Assembly (NCBI GenBank): GCA_029207755.1
Contig: JARCOQ010000006.1
Coordinates: forward strand, 16,156,890-16,220,889
DNA: 64,000 nucleotides
Direction: 5' to 3'
DNA from: Chamaea fasciata
Lineage: Eukaryota > Chordata > Aves > Passeriformes > Sylviidae
Below, in pieces: positions 1 through 11,500 of this stretch (its first letter is position 1; each line of letters starts with the position of its first letter). Both the position numbers and the translations under genes were made by a program. The notes beneath the pieces were generated by a model. The model had not been told where the DNA came from, made no database searches, and saw only the letters and a list, made by a program, of their open reading frames with translations.

Positions 1-1943
1 ATGATTGCCCCACCATCTCAAAAGAAGCAGAGTAAATTGCCTTGAATATATGAATACATTGTGGTACCTGTGATTTGAAAGGTATCTGCAGACAGAGTCA
101 CAAACAAACAAGAAATCAAAAGTAGCATAACTAGAAATCTCTCTGATATAAGGGCAAAAAGCTATAGAAAACATAAGAACCGTCAGATCAGGTCACATCA
201 AAAATCCATATAGCCTAGTATCCTTTTTCTTAGACTGGTCAGGAATGAATGAATAGTGAAAATGTATATTGAATGGAAAATAAAAACTTTCCCCATGACT
301 GATGGGGACCTTCAAGTAATCACTTATTAAAGATCTGGAGTTTTATCCAGACCATGGAATTTAAAATTTTCACTGTTTTCACTCCCACATTTTTGAGTTA
401 ATTCATATTTTGCCCTTCATAGCATCTCATACCAATGGATTCCTCGATTTCATGACCATTCCTTCCCAGTTCTTCCCTGGACTCTGTATCAGTTTTGCTC
501 AGGTTAGATCCTGAAGAGTATGCTGAATAAGGCACCCTGGCAGCTTTAAAAATCTGCCTTAGTTTCCAGAAGCAGTCTATGTGCAAGAAAAAAGGTATAA
601 GCTACTTTCTCACTCTCTCTTTTCATTCCTTCTAAATTTTCCTTGGTATTGATCCTTTATTAAAATTATTGAAAAAATCTTGATTTTATTATTGCATTGT
701 TATTTTCATTATTTTTTTATTATTACATACAATATGATTTCAAGTTGGAAACGTGTCCTATTGACCCTGATTTTACAGACAGAACAAAAAGCTCTTGCAT
801 TTCTATTCAAAGTCTGTTTCCTGGGTTTAATGAGGGTTTAAAATCCCTTTATTCAACCAGTATTTTGCAAACCTAACTCTCAAGGCATGAGATTAGTGAA
901 TATTTCTTGTAAATCCGCTAATATCCAGACATCCCTTTTCTTTTCAAAATATTTGTGAGAACTGAGTAATTTCCACAGCAAATTATGCAAATGTGCTGTA
1001 CAAGCTCTCCAGTGCAGCCAGACAGTACAAATTCTGACCTTCCAACAATCCTGCTGTTCTTGCTCTGGGCTTCTCTTCATCAGGCTGCCAATCTATCCTA
1101 CAAAGCAAATTTTGCAGTGCTGTTAAGTACCCACTAAAAGTCAAGATAACATCAATGAGCTTCCTTTATACAAGAGGACTAAACCCAGAACCAAAGACCC
1201 GTATCAAGAAAAAGCTTCTGGACAGAATTTGTCTAAAAGTGGTAGCTAAGACTGGTGTGAGGATAAATAGATACCTTTGCCGCAATGTTATGCAAATGTT
1301 CAGCTGGATAGATTGTTGGGTCAGAGATCAATAGAATTATGAAATGTCCTAACTTCAGCTCTTTACCATCTTCAATTAAGAAAAATCCCCAAATTATTAA
1401 ATCTTAATTGAATCTTTCCAATAAGACGCATCTGGAAGCATTGTATCACGCTCAGTGTTCATTCTGCAGCACCTGAGGTCAAATTGATCATCAGTTTTTA
1501 AATATGCATCTTCAGAGTTGTTGTATTTGAAAAAAAAGTACTTTTTGCATACATTAATGCATTTGTGCTCTCCTAGGTGAATAACCAGAAGTATTGTTAC
1601 AGCACAGTAAAAACAATAACTGCTGTCCCAAAAATAGCTGCTACACTGAGATAGCCAGTATTAAGGTCATTATCCCTGGAATTCTTAATTAGATTTCCTA
1701 TTCTGATTGGAAAAAAATGGGATTTAGTATTGATTTCTTCTGGCTAGATGACAGGAAGACTTAACTTATTACAGTGCTATGCAGAGTTTAAATTTTCTAA
1801 AAAACAATGTGCAAAAGGATCTGTAGAGACTTTCAACATTTATATATTATAGTATTGCTTTCTTTTCATAAATGGCCAGAAGAGAATCAGTGAAAAGTCT
1901 AACGAGGCATTTTTAAGGCGCCCTTTGTAAGGGTGTTCTGTTG

Positions 1944-1985
1944 TTTCTATTTCTATTCCTATTTGTATTCATATTCCTATTCTTT
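1944..1985. repeat. Degenerate CTATTC-type simple repeat
   Basis: Irregular copies of a TATTC/CTATTC unit (ttctatt, ctattcct, gtattcat, attcctat) run for about 40 bases. The unit is imperfect, so this is an old, decayed microsatellite. Confidence 0.6.
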
Positions 1986-2030
1986 CTTCCCTTTTTAGAA
2001 GACTGTGCAGAGAAATGTTTGGTCTCTTTA

Positions 2031-2075
2031 TGTTATTATTAATATTATTATCATTATTATTATTTATATTATCTA
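2031..2075. repeat. (TTA)n-like microsatellite
   Basis: TTA/ATT triplets repeat with interruptions for about 45 bases. It is a simple-sequence tract without coding meaning. Confidence 0.7.
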
Positions 2076-5049
2076 CTTTACTTAGTCCTAATAGATGCTA
2101 ATCTGTTGATTTTTTTTTTCCTGGCTTCAAAGATATTTTAGGAGTAGGGTTCTTGTGCAGTGGTGGAAAAGTTGTTCTGTCAATAAGTGTAGATCACTGA
2201 GAGCATTGGAATGAACACTTACTATTCAACATCTCAATTACTGTATAGGAACCTGGACAAAGAAACTACTGTACACCATAAAGATATTTTACTTTAGAAT
2301 AGCACAGCATATAAAGTAAAAGATAAACTGAAAGTCTATCTGGGCCTCAGGGAAATAGCAGAATCTAGTGTAAGGTACTTTTTGCTGTACATGTGGAGAG
2401 CTAATCAGCTGAGAAAAAAGATCTAAAATACCAAGAAGGCAGAAGGACAACCTGCTGTAAAGCAGGAGAGAAGTGCTGAGGATCCGGCTGTGTCTAAATT
2501 CCCCTCCTCTGATTTAGATTATTTTGTCAGGATTGTAGGGAAATAATTTTGTTCTTTAACCCCATATCAACTCATTATGTCTGCTCCTCTACACAAGTAT
2601 GATAGAACCAAGGAAGGCGTCCCCCAAAAAGGGCCTAACTTGTCTACAGAGGAGCCATGGAGATGAGTAAGAGAGATTTACTGACCTCCTAAATTGATCC
2701 TGATCTAGCTTTCCTATCACTACTGGTTCCTCCCAATTTCACACTTCCATTCCACCACAGCTCAAAAACTATGTGTAAACTGATTTGTGTTCTGTTGTTA
2801 CAAAATTGATGTTGCTGCAAAGCAACAACTCTGAAATATATAAGTTACTATCCTTCGGATGGCACAATCATTTTTGTTTACTTTCCTGAGCAGATTGCTC
2901 TGACTGACTCTTATTGCAATTTATTTCCCTTTCTTCTTGAAGGACCAGGACTAATCTCTGTGACATCCTTGAATGTAATGCCTTACACACATCTACAGAT
3001 AAATGCGAATGCTGGAGCTCTCACATTCTGACAAAACTTTTACAAATTCACTGCAACAGAAACAACACATGAGGTAACAGGACTCCTTAAAGGTAACCTA
3101 GTAGGTGGAGAAAGATCCCAAAACTGAGGGAACTCCATAACTAGTCCATCAGGAAAATTCCTTACTTCCACTTCAGTCATATGGTGTAAGGCAAAGGCTG
3201 TGTAACTGAGTATTTTCACAATCTTTGAATTCCTTTCTGCACTGAACCCAAACTTTAAAGAAATCCACACAAGAACTGCATGTTTGGAATGGATCATTTC
3301 ATGATGAGTACTGTTTTCCTCAGGGAAGTGTTAAACTGACATTTAATCCTTTAAGATAACAAAAGGATACATGACCTGGAACTTCCATACCTGTATAAGC
3401 ACTGAATCTAACAGCATGTAAAAGCTGTTGGCTCAGATTAAAAGCAGAAAAGAAGTAGTTTAAATACCTCACTTGCTGTAATGATACTCTCAAAAGAAAC
3501 AGCTGGATGAGGGTTCAGGATCAGAACCAGATCTGTAGGGGTACCAGATAAATATTGAGCTTCTTGACTCTGAAAAACCTGAACTGCTTGGGAACTTTAA
3601 AACTGTGAAAAGAAAGGCATGTAGAGATAGACATTTTAGACCATGGCTCTTGACTAAGATACTGAACTTCAGTGCATGTCCCAGTTTAGCTGCCCACCTT
3701 CTTTTTAAATGTTTCAAGTGCTAGAGCTCATCAGAAAATCTTTCTTGTACTATAATGTGCTATGATGATTACAAGCTCCTGAGAAGCAAAACATTTATGT
3801 TAATAGTAAGAAAATTGTTCATTTCTTCACACCTTCTCTGCAACTTTCAGCTGACATGTTTCAACAAGCCATGGACACACTTCATTACTGAGGTAGTAAC
3901 AGTTCATACAGAAAATAATCTCATTTTTCTCTCACCTATTTTTGTGAATTGGCTATGGGAAGTAGCAGTGTTCTGCAAAGTAAAGCACAGAATTGGCAAA
4001 AGCTATTTTGAGCTTACTCTGGACCTTTGGGTTCGACTTAGAATCATCCACCAGTTGTTGTGTTTGTTTGCTTTGTGTCGAAGTGCTTGCAAATTTGGAG
4101 CAGTTTAACTTCGCATCTCTTTCATAACTCATAGTTTCACTTAAAGTTAATTAGTATTTTCTTTCAGTGGGTTCTGAGTATTGTATTAGCTTACAGAGGA
4201 GAAAACTAAAAAGTGCAAGAAGGATACATTACTTTACATTCCATATAACATTAATGATTTTAATCGCAATGTGGAAAGGATTTTTTTTTTCTGTTTAAGT
4301 AAAGGAAAAATACAGATGGTTATTATGTCTAGTGAGTTCACTTGCAGATTGTGCTTCCAAAATAAGGCACTTAGCAACTAACTGGAAGAATACTTTTTAT
4401 TATATGTTTCAGTGAGACACATAAACATCTCCACAATTCAAAACCATAAAGAATGTTCAAAAACCAAAACATTTTGTGACTGAGCAGTTGCTCTGTTCTT
4501 TAATGCTGCTGAAATTTAAAAAGGCAATAGCCCTCCTTAAAAATTCTGTGCAATTTACAAGAATGGTACACTCTTCTGACTGGGTTTTCCTTACTTATGC
4601 TTGACATTTTGATACAGTTATAATTGACATTATAACTGACTACCTGTCAGAATTGAATTGCATTTGGCTGCTAAAAATTATCCCTATTAATAGTATTGTT
4701 CATCACTGACAAACATTACCTCAAGTGTTTACACTGCTTTACAAACTTGTTTAATTAATAATGGCTAAATTATCAGAGTTGGAGATTTTTTGAGATGTGG
4801 AAAAGGATAACAAACTTTATCCCTTAAACTTCCATGGTTACATCTTTTAGTGATTCAAGTATCAGGTATTGTGGATAAGACTATCTATTGTGCAATCCAA
4901 TATACAGGAAGAAATATGGATGCATTTTTACTGCTCTGTAGCTTTGCTTCTGATACAACTTCCAGCAGAGGAAGTTCCTTCAACTGTTTAGCTTAATTTT
5001 CAAATTTACTTAGCCTGTATGTCTAGTAAGACAGAGATAGTTGTGGTAA

Positions 5050-5560
5050 AGGCGATCCTGCCTCTGATATATTGCAGCTGTGTTAATTACCAAAGAGTGG
5101 GAAGAGCCTTGCCCTCACAGCTGGGTGTCATAAAAGAGTGTAGAGGGTAGGGAATTAGTTGGAGTCTGCTGGTCGTGCTGCGAGGAAGAGGGGATAGGAG
5201 GTTGTGTGGAGGACAGATAAGGTAAGCCATTGTAGGAGGCAGACAGGCTTAGGTGGCCGTGCTAGGGACAGGAAGGAGTGAGCTGGAACTGCAGAAGGAA
5301 GAGAGAAGAAGAAAAAGGGCCAGAGCTGTGTGGAGCTACCTGTAGGACTGCTACATAGGAAAGGTATGAAAGACTTCTAGATAACGTGGTGCAGATACTT
5401 GAAGCCACTTGAGGCTTTTAAAGAAGTACTCTGAGTGGAGTGGCTGTCTTGACTATGGTGTGTATGTCTAGCAGTCTAGCAAACAATCCTCAAGGGATAC
5501 TGGGCCTGGGCTTCTTTCAGTCTTCTTTTCCAGTCTCAAGATCCTAAGTCATCCCATCCT
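5050..5560 (+). mobile_element. Probable degraded LTR-like repeat
   Basis: This block is clearly richer in G than its AT-rich flanks. It opens with a ttaattacc-type segment, then a run ending in agctgggtgtcataaaagag. The cataaaag at 5129-5136 would serve as a TATA box, and a long purine-rich stretch follows (gaggaagagg, ggaaggagtg, gaagagagaagaag). The order of a GC-containing U3, a TATA-like box and a purine-rich downstream part resembles avian ERV LTRs. I see no clean TG...CA ends or target-site duplication, so the boundaries are approximate. It could instead be another old interspersed repeat. Confidence 0.4.
5129..5136 (+). promoter_or_regulatory. TATA-like box in LTR-like repeat
   Basis: The sequence cataaaag lies just after a G/C-containing segment and before a G-rich run, where an LTR core promoter would be. 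Its assignment depends on the LTR reading of the surrounding block. Confidence 0.3.
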
Positions 5561-7837
5561 GAGTCTCCATACCTGTTGGCATTATTTCAGTGCATCTCTA
5601 GAAAATTTCTTTGTGATCATTGCTAAAAGTTTAAATGAATATTGTACTTCCTGTGGACATGTTCACAGTAGAGATCAAGAAAGTAACAGCAGTGTGAGGG
5701 AACCAAGGCATTCTTACGAGTGAGAAGGTACTGGGGGATTGTCCATAAGTTTCCCATGTCTGTCCTAAAATTGTGCATAACTGGGAAAACATAGAATACA
5801 CACTGCTTTGTTTTTCTTCTCTGGAGAAACAAAATATGAGCAGTGACTTATCTAGGTTGCAGGAATTAGCTTCTCTCATAGCTTGCTGAAACTGCTGCCA
5901 AGATCAGGAGTGTAATGCTCAATGTTAGGGGAAGAGAACTGTATGAGGAATGATTTACGTTCAGTAGAGACAAAGTGGGAAGCTCATGCAAGCTTCACAG
6001 ACTTTTCCCTCTGGATTGTGTTGGGTCTTGGGTTTTTTGGGGGAAGGTTGTTCTTCTAGCACAAGTAGCTCAGAAATATTTCTGCAGTCTGAAGCAGCCT
6101 GTTTTCACTGTGGCAAGAGAGGAAGGGCAGGAATTGGTTAGATGAACAAGAACAGCCATACTGGGTAGTTTTCCAAGTGGTCTGATGGTGACAGAAGAAT
6201 TCATGTGTGCAGAGCAGCCAGCTGGAGCCCTATGCCTGGCAAGGCAATTCTAGGCTCTCCCTACAGCTTATAGATGGGAGATTTCCATCTGTTGGCAGTT
6301 CTTGTCTTGAGGGCTTGCCAGTAGTGTCAGAGAGACTTCAGATGAAAGAAGGACCTGTGACCAAAAACCCAAAGGGCCAGCACTGTGTGAGAGATATAAC
6401 TGTGCTGCTCATCATTCAGGTAGTTCTCAAGTTATCCTTGGGAAAATGAGGGAAGCCTTGACTCTGGTCATGACTGAATATCTCAGAGTTTCCTAGGCAG
6501 TTTTGTGTAGGTTCTTCTACCTTTTGTGGCACATGAAAGTATGTCCTGTTGCTGTGCGACAGTGTACTTAACTCTACAGAGCCCAGTGCTCTCTGACACT
6601 GTAATTTCATGGGTGCCTTCACATGAGGTTTTGGGACCAGTGCAACATATTCCATTTCAGCAGGTAATAAAAGATATGAATTACAGTAGTGTCTGCATGA
6701 GAACAAAGTATAGTAAAATATACAATATCTTGCTACATTAAAACTCTTTCTATAAACAGTCTCGAGGTTGCTATTTTTTCCCTACTGAGTCACAGAAATA
6801 ACTGGCCAGGTCATTAAGTTCAACTTAACTGGAGACTATAAAATAATAGCAAAGGTGGGTAAATTCCCTGAAGTTGCAACATTTAAGGATTGCTAGACCA
6901 TAGCAGGATTTATTAATTCAGAAAAACTATTTGCTAACAGTCCCAGAATACTCCTAGTGTTTTTGAAAACATGTTGAAGGAAGGAAGAGCAAATCAAAGA
7001 AATGTTCAGATTGGTTTTTCTATCATATTCTTACCTACCTCTATCTACACAAGATGCAAAAACCACAAAAATCTGAAATTTAGCCTAGTTTTCAGAAAAA
7101 TGCTTTATTTCTGTATTTTCTTAACTGAGTAAAAGAACAGTTGTATGGCACTGATTTGAGTAAGACTGTGGCTTAGAGGACAGAATTAACTCTTCAATTG
7201 ATCATGGCAAATGTGTTTGGACATAAAGCATGAGAGTCTTGTAAAACTATCTTCTGACTTGTAAACATTTAGAACTATCTCCTGGCACTTTTAAATCACT
7301 TGGCTTCTTACAGGACTATCTGGTCAGAGGAATCCTGTATTTTCTTCTCATAAAGCTCAGCAAGGGGTTAGCGCTTTGGAGTTCATGAATACTTGCAAGA
7401 CAAAATAGAAATTGCTACATGTTTTAAAAGGTAAATTCATGTAGTAATTTACTCGTTCAGAGTTACAAGTATAAACTCTTTGATACGCCAGCCATCCAAC
7501 TGTTTTCTTGACTACTCAGTACAAAAAGATTTCCTGCATATATGGTGGTATTGCCTGGAAAATTCTTTACCTTTTTACTCTGCCCAGAATATGCACTGAT
7601 TCAGGAGACTGCAGATTGATAATATTTATCAACAGCTCAGAAACTATTACAAACATGTTTCAGATTGCCCACATTGATTATCAGGGCTCCAAAGAAGTCC
7701 TGACTTCTCTGGTAGCATGATTGAACTTCCAGAACTTCAGAGGAAGAGCATTTCAGAAATAATACACCATCAGACAACATTGTGTAAAAAAAATCATTTG
7801 AATTCATGGTTTGGTTTTCTTTTCCCAAGATTTCAGG
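5561..7837. other. Gene-free DNA, nothing recognised
   Basis: No coding, RNA or transposon feature could be supported. Open frames reach at most about 96 codons and overlap each other on both strands, as noncoding DNA does. A short G/T-rich run lies near 6018-6048. Confidence 0.65.
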
Positions 7838-7942
7838 TGGTGGTTCGAGTGGGCCTTTTTTGCCCTCTGAAGGCCCCGAGCCAGACGCGAGAAAAAAGCG
7901 GTGTCTTCGCCATCTTTTTTTCTTCTTTGGTTTCTCGCGTTG

Positions 7943-7948
7943 TTTATT
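7943..7948 (-). promoter_or_regulatory. LTR polyadenylation signal
   Basis: A minus-strand AATAAA lies between the TATA-like box and the U5 end, as expected for the R region of an LTR. It could act as a poly(A) site for minus-strand transcripts crossing the region. Confidence 0.5.
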
Positions 7949-8041
7949 ATTTTCTTATCTTACAATGTTCTCTGTGCCCGGCTGAGATGTTCACAGCTGC
8001 TTGGACACAGGACAACTCCCCCCACGATAGGAGGTTGCTGC

Positions 8042-8049
8042 CTTTTATG
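8042..8049 (-). promoter_or_regulatory. LTR TATA-like box
   Basis: The minus-strand sequence cataaaag sits about 100 bases upstream of the LTR's polyadenylation signal, the expected place for an ERV core promoter at the U3/R border. Confidence 0.5.
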
Positions 8050-8402
8050 CAGATAACTACATGTATATTATTTGCAATTATGTGCCAATGCCTATTACCT
8101 ATACTAAATGGGTCAACTCTACTCTGACCCAATCTCCTTTAACTACTTTGATCCACTGTCACCAGAAGATGGACGCCAGGGGAGAAGAAGGAAGAACTCA
8201 GGGCAACACCCTAAATCCTCCATCTTGTTCCCTATGCACCTACACACTAAGAATCCTAAAACTACAAAATTTTCCACCCTGTGACACACTACACTACTGT
8301 CTGTCACATCTTTGTGACTTGTAATTCTCCTCTCAGTGTTAGAAGCTTTTTTCTATGGGCTGAAGTCAAAGGCTGTGTCTCTCTGGGCTCTGTGCCAGGG
8401 TC

Positions 8403-8487
8403 TACAACCCTCCTGTACAGATTCCAGACTCCCCTGTACAGATCTCAAACCCTCTTGCTTGGGTCCCAGACCTCTCTGCTGAGGTTT
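8403..8487 (-). repeat. Degenerate 21-22 bp tandem repeats in LTR U3
   Basis: Four successive blocks of about 21 bases share the pattern aaccctc/agactcc, then ctgtacagat or its variants, on the plus strand. The first two (cctgtacagattc and cctgtacagatctc) are closest; the last two have diverged. Repeated units in U3 often carry enhancer sites, but no specific factor site is claimed. Confidence 0.5.
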
Positions 8488-8530
8488 GCGGCCTCCCAGG
8501 GCGCCCAAAGGAATGCCCTGGACTCCAACA

Positions 8531-11500
8531 AACTTCCTAGAAGAAACATTTTGAACTGTAAAACTAACAGTAGCAAAAAGTGTATGAGATGCCAAAAGGG
8601 CAGCCTTCCAATAGAAAGTTTTGCTAGAGGGAGACAGATACAAACTCCACAGCAAGCTGTCACTACATTATTAATGTCATCAAGTTACTGCTCTGTGGAC
8701 CAGAGTGACCCCAAACATCTCACAAACAAGGTGGAGGAAGGAAAAAAGACTATTGTAGTTGATGAAAATATATCCCATTTTCGCCTTCCCATCCACTTCA
8801 TTTTTCATTTCGCTTCCTCATAGCATCTGCTTTGTGAAGTATTTTTAGTGTTCTTCCACTGTAAAGAGCCCAGAGTTTTTTTTATGGCACCAGGGCCCAG
8901 CTCTATTTTGGCCCAGATTTTCCCACATTAAATGCTACATTAATACATTACTGGGCAGCTTGCATCCATGTAGATACTTGTGCATGCTGTTGCTGTTCTC
9001 ACTCCAGAGCCTTTGTTATTTTCAATATCTCTCCATCACGGTACATTCTGACAGTGTAGACATACCCTGAGATTGATTAGAAACAGCTGCTTCCACACTT
9101 AATTTTCACAGATGTTCCATTCTTTAGCTGCCTCTCTGCTTCTGCTGTGGCTGAGCTATCTGGTTATGGCTTAAGACAAACCTGAATTATTTTTAAAAAT
9201 GCTTGAGCATCAATACCAGCGTAAGGAGCAACATCAGCTGAATGTCTCAGCAAACATAAGTACTTGATATGACTTGTGAAATCAACAGCTCACACATGTC
9301 TGCAGGGACTACAAACACTACCCTTACACAGGTGACCCTTGAGGTAGATATGCTTTTGAGCCAGTGAAATTCTTTCGGTTTGATTTGATTTTGGATCCAG
9401 GTGATAGTGGACTTTCTCTCAGAATCAAACATTTTCATTGTGTTCCTGTTCTCCAGGGTACTGTCTGTGGGAAGGAATAGGCCACTGTCAGGTCATTATC
9501 CTCATGTCTTCTTTTGATTATTCCTTGCAATCCAGCTGAGTGACTGAGAGGTTTGCATTAGAACTGAAGGGTATATTTTGTTTCTCTGTCTTAAGGTTCT
9601 ACATTTATTAGAATTAAAATCCAATTTATTTGAACTCTACAGTTTTGGGGTAAATCCATTACGCTAAAAATCAAAGGTTTTAGCTGCTCTAGCTGCTGTC
9701 TTTACAAGGAAAGACAAATTTATTTACCAAGGTATGCTTTGAGAAAACATTGTACCAGGAAGCAAATTAAAAATTAGTGATGGATAAAGTTGTTTCAAAT
9801 TTTATTGGAAATTATTGATTTCTTTCAGGTACCAGAAAAACAAACACAAAAAATTATAAACAACATAGCAAGGATGTGCTTTCATTGATAATTAATATTT
9901 TATTTTAGTATTTACTATTAGATGTGCATGTTGTAGTGGTGCAGAGATTTAAGTCCTTAATATGCTATTGGCTTTTTCCAACAAAGAAGTGGATATTTGC
10001 AAAAAATTATGTACTTTTTTGATCAATGTTGATTAATGGATTTAAAGCATTTTACTTTCTGAAAATATTCTTTTTTTCTACATACTGATTTTCATATATA
10101 TTAATTAAAACTGTTTAATAATACAGTTGTGTAAAAATATTGAAGTTAAATTGCTGGGAGCAGCTAGTTAAAGCACATAGATAATGAAATGAATTTATTT
10201 TTATTAATATCAGGAGGCTGATGCTCAAGCATTCTTTTTTATATCAGTTTTTTACTAGAGAAAAGACTTAAACACCTTTTCAAATATTTATGTACCTAGT
10301 CTTTGTATAATTACCTGATATAACAAACATGTGAGATTTTCTGTCCATTTCTAAGTATTTAAACATATCACATAAGACCTTTTACAAAAAAACCTTCTGA
10401 TTTTAGCTGAAAAAAACAAAAATAATTTTTCTTTTTAAAATCTGAAAGATTTTTTTTTGCAGTTGTGTTTAAAAACATTTCAAGAAATAGAATAAAGAAG
10501 AGTAAACTCTGTTTTTTTTCCTTAACTGCCATTAGGCAAATCAAACAAACAACAATTAATAGCTATTTAACCTATACAGAAACTTCATCCAGTAAAATTT
10601 CAGCATTTGCACACTGTCTGCCCAAATCTTAAAAATCTTAAAAAACTTCTAACACTTTTATATAAAGAAAAAAAAAACCTGTTCAATTTACTTCAGATCG
10701 GAAACTGTGGATCTTCTCTGTTAGCTCAATAGCAAGCCACATTTCACAAAGTTCTGGTCATTATTAGAAGTCACGGCCTTCACTGAATTACATCCACTGA
10801 TTTTATTTTTCCACTGGAAATTGCATATCTGCTTTGTATGGGCAAATGCAGCTGCATCCAGTGAAATATTGTAACAGATTTGCATACGTGAATATATGAG
10901 GGTCTTGGAACAGTTTGTTTCATAGTATTTACTCTTCTGAAAGCACAGTTATGTGAATAAGAGGAGTTTCTCCAGCCTGCATTTTTAGGTACTTATATCC
11001 TAGAACCAATAATGTAATTGGACCACAATTGTGCTTCAGGTATGTGAAAGCAAGTGAAAAAGTGTTTGTAAGAAACAATCAGATAGAAGATTTTTTTTTT
11101 TTCTTATCTCCAGTTGTCCTTTTTCCTTACAATCATTTATTGGTGTCAAATAAGATTTCTTTTCATCTCTTCAAAATCACCTATATAGAGATGATCTGTA
11201 TAATGGACTGAAAATCTACTAGTTAACAAACACAGTGGAAACACACACAAATACAAAAGCATTTTATTAACTAAATTGCTGCAGGTAACAGAATGCCCTT
11301 AATGTGCAGTGTAATACTATGCTACAAATGCTGAGGCAGAAAGCCAGACAGAGAGAGATTTAAAGAACTGTAATTCATAGCTCCTTATCAGTAGACATAC
11401 AATATGTACTACATGGCAATGTACCTGACTCCTTGCATAAAATAATGAGCCTTGACTAAAATGTGAAGTTCTTAGTGTTATGAGAAAGCTGCAGCATTCA

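Larger units (their letters stand above)
1..5040. other. Gene-free AT-rich DNA
   Basis: I see no gene, exon set or recognisable transposon in this stretch. Open frames are short and scattered over all frames; the longest, 117 codons at 3755-4108 (+), has a composition expected of AT-rich noncoding DNA and no recognisable motif. The only structure I can point to is simple sequence at 1944-1985 and 2031-2075. It could be intergenic or intronic. Confidence 0.7.
7838..8530 (-). mobile_element. Endogenous retrovirus LTR, probably solo
   Basis: Read on the minus strand this is a roughly 690-bp LTR. It begins with a TGTTGGAGTCC-type terminus (8530) and ends in CGAACCACCA (7838), giving the TG...CA ends of a retroviral LTR. 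U3 carries degenerate 21-22 bp repeats (8403-8487). A TATA-like cataaaag (8042-8049) is followed about 100 bases on by the polyadenylation signal aataaa (7943-7948), then a CpG-bearing U5 with cgcg and gctcggg. Spacing fits U3-R-U5. I see no primer-binding site or gag/pol sequence next to it, so it is most likely a solo LTR left by recombination. The surviving CpGs suggest it is younger than the other repeats here. The family resembles songbird ERV LTRs. The chosen ends show no matching target-site duplication. Confidence 0.75.

Noticed and set aside
3755..4108. 117-codon frame
   Set aside because: AT-driven, Phe/Leu/Cys-rich sequence with no motif; typical of a chance frame.
7717..8127. 136-codon frame
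   Set aside because: It crosses from unique DNA into the LTR antisense strand, so it cannot be one gene.
8281..8823. 180-codon frame, the longest in the window
   Set aside because: It runs antisense through the U3 of the minus-strand LTR and into flanking DNA; no domain is visible and shorter frames overlap it on the other strand.
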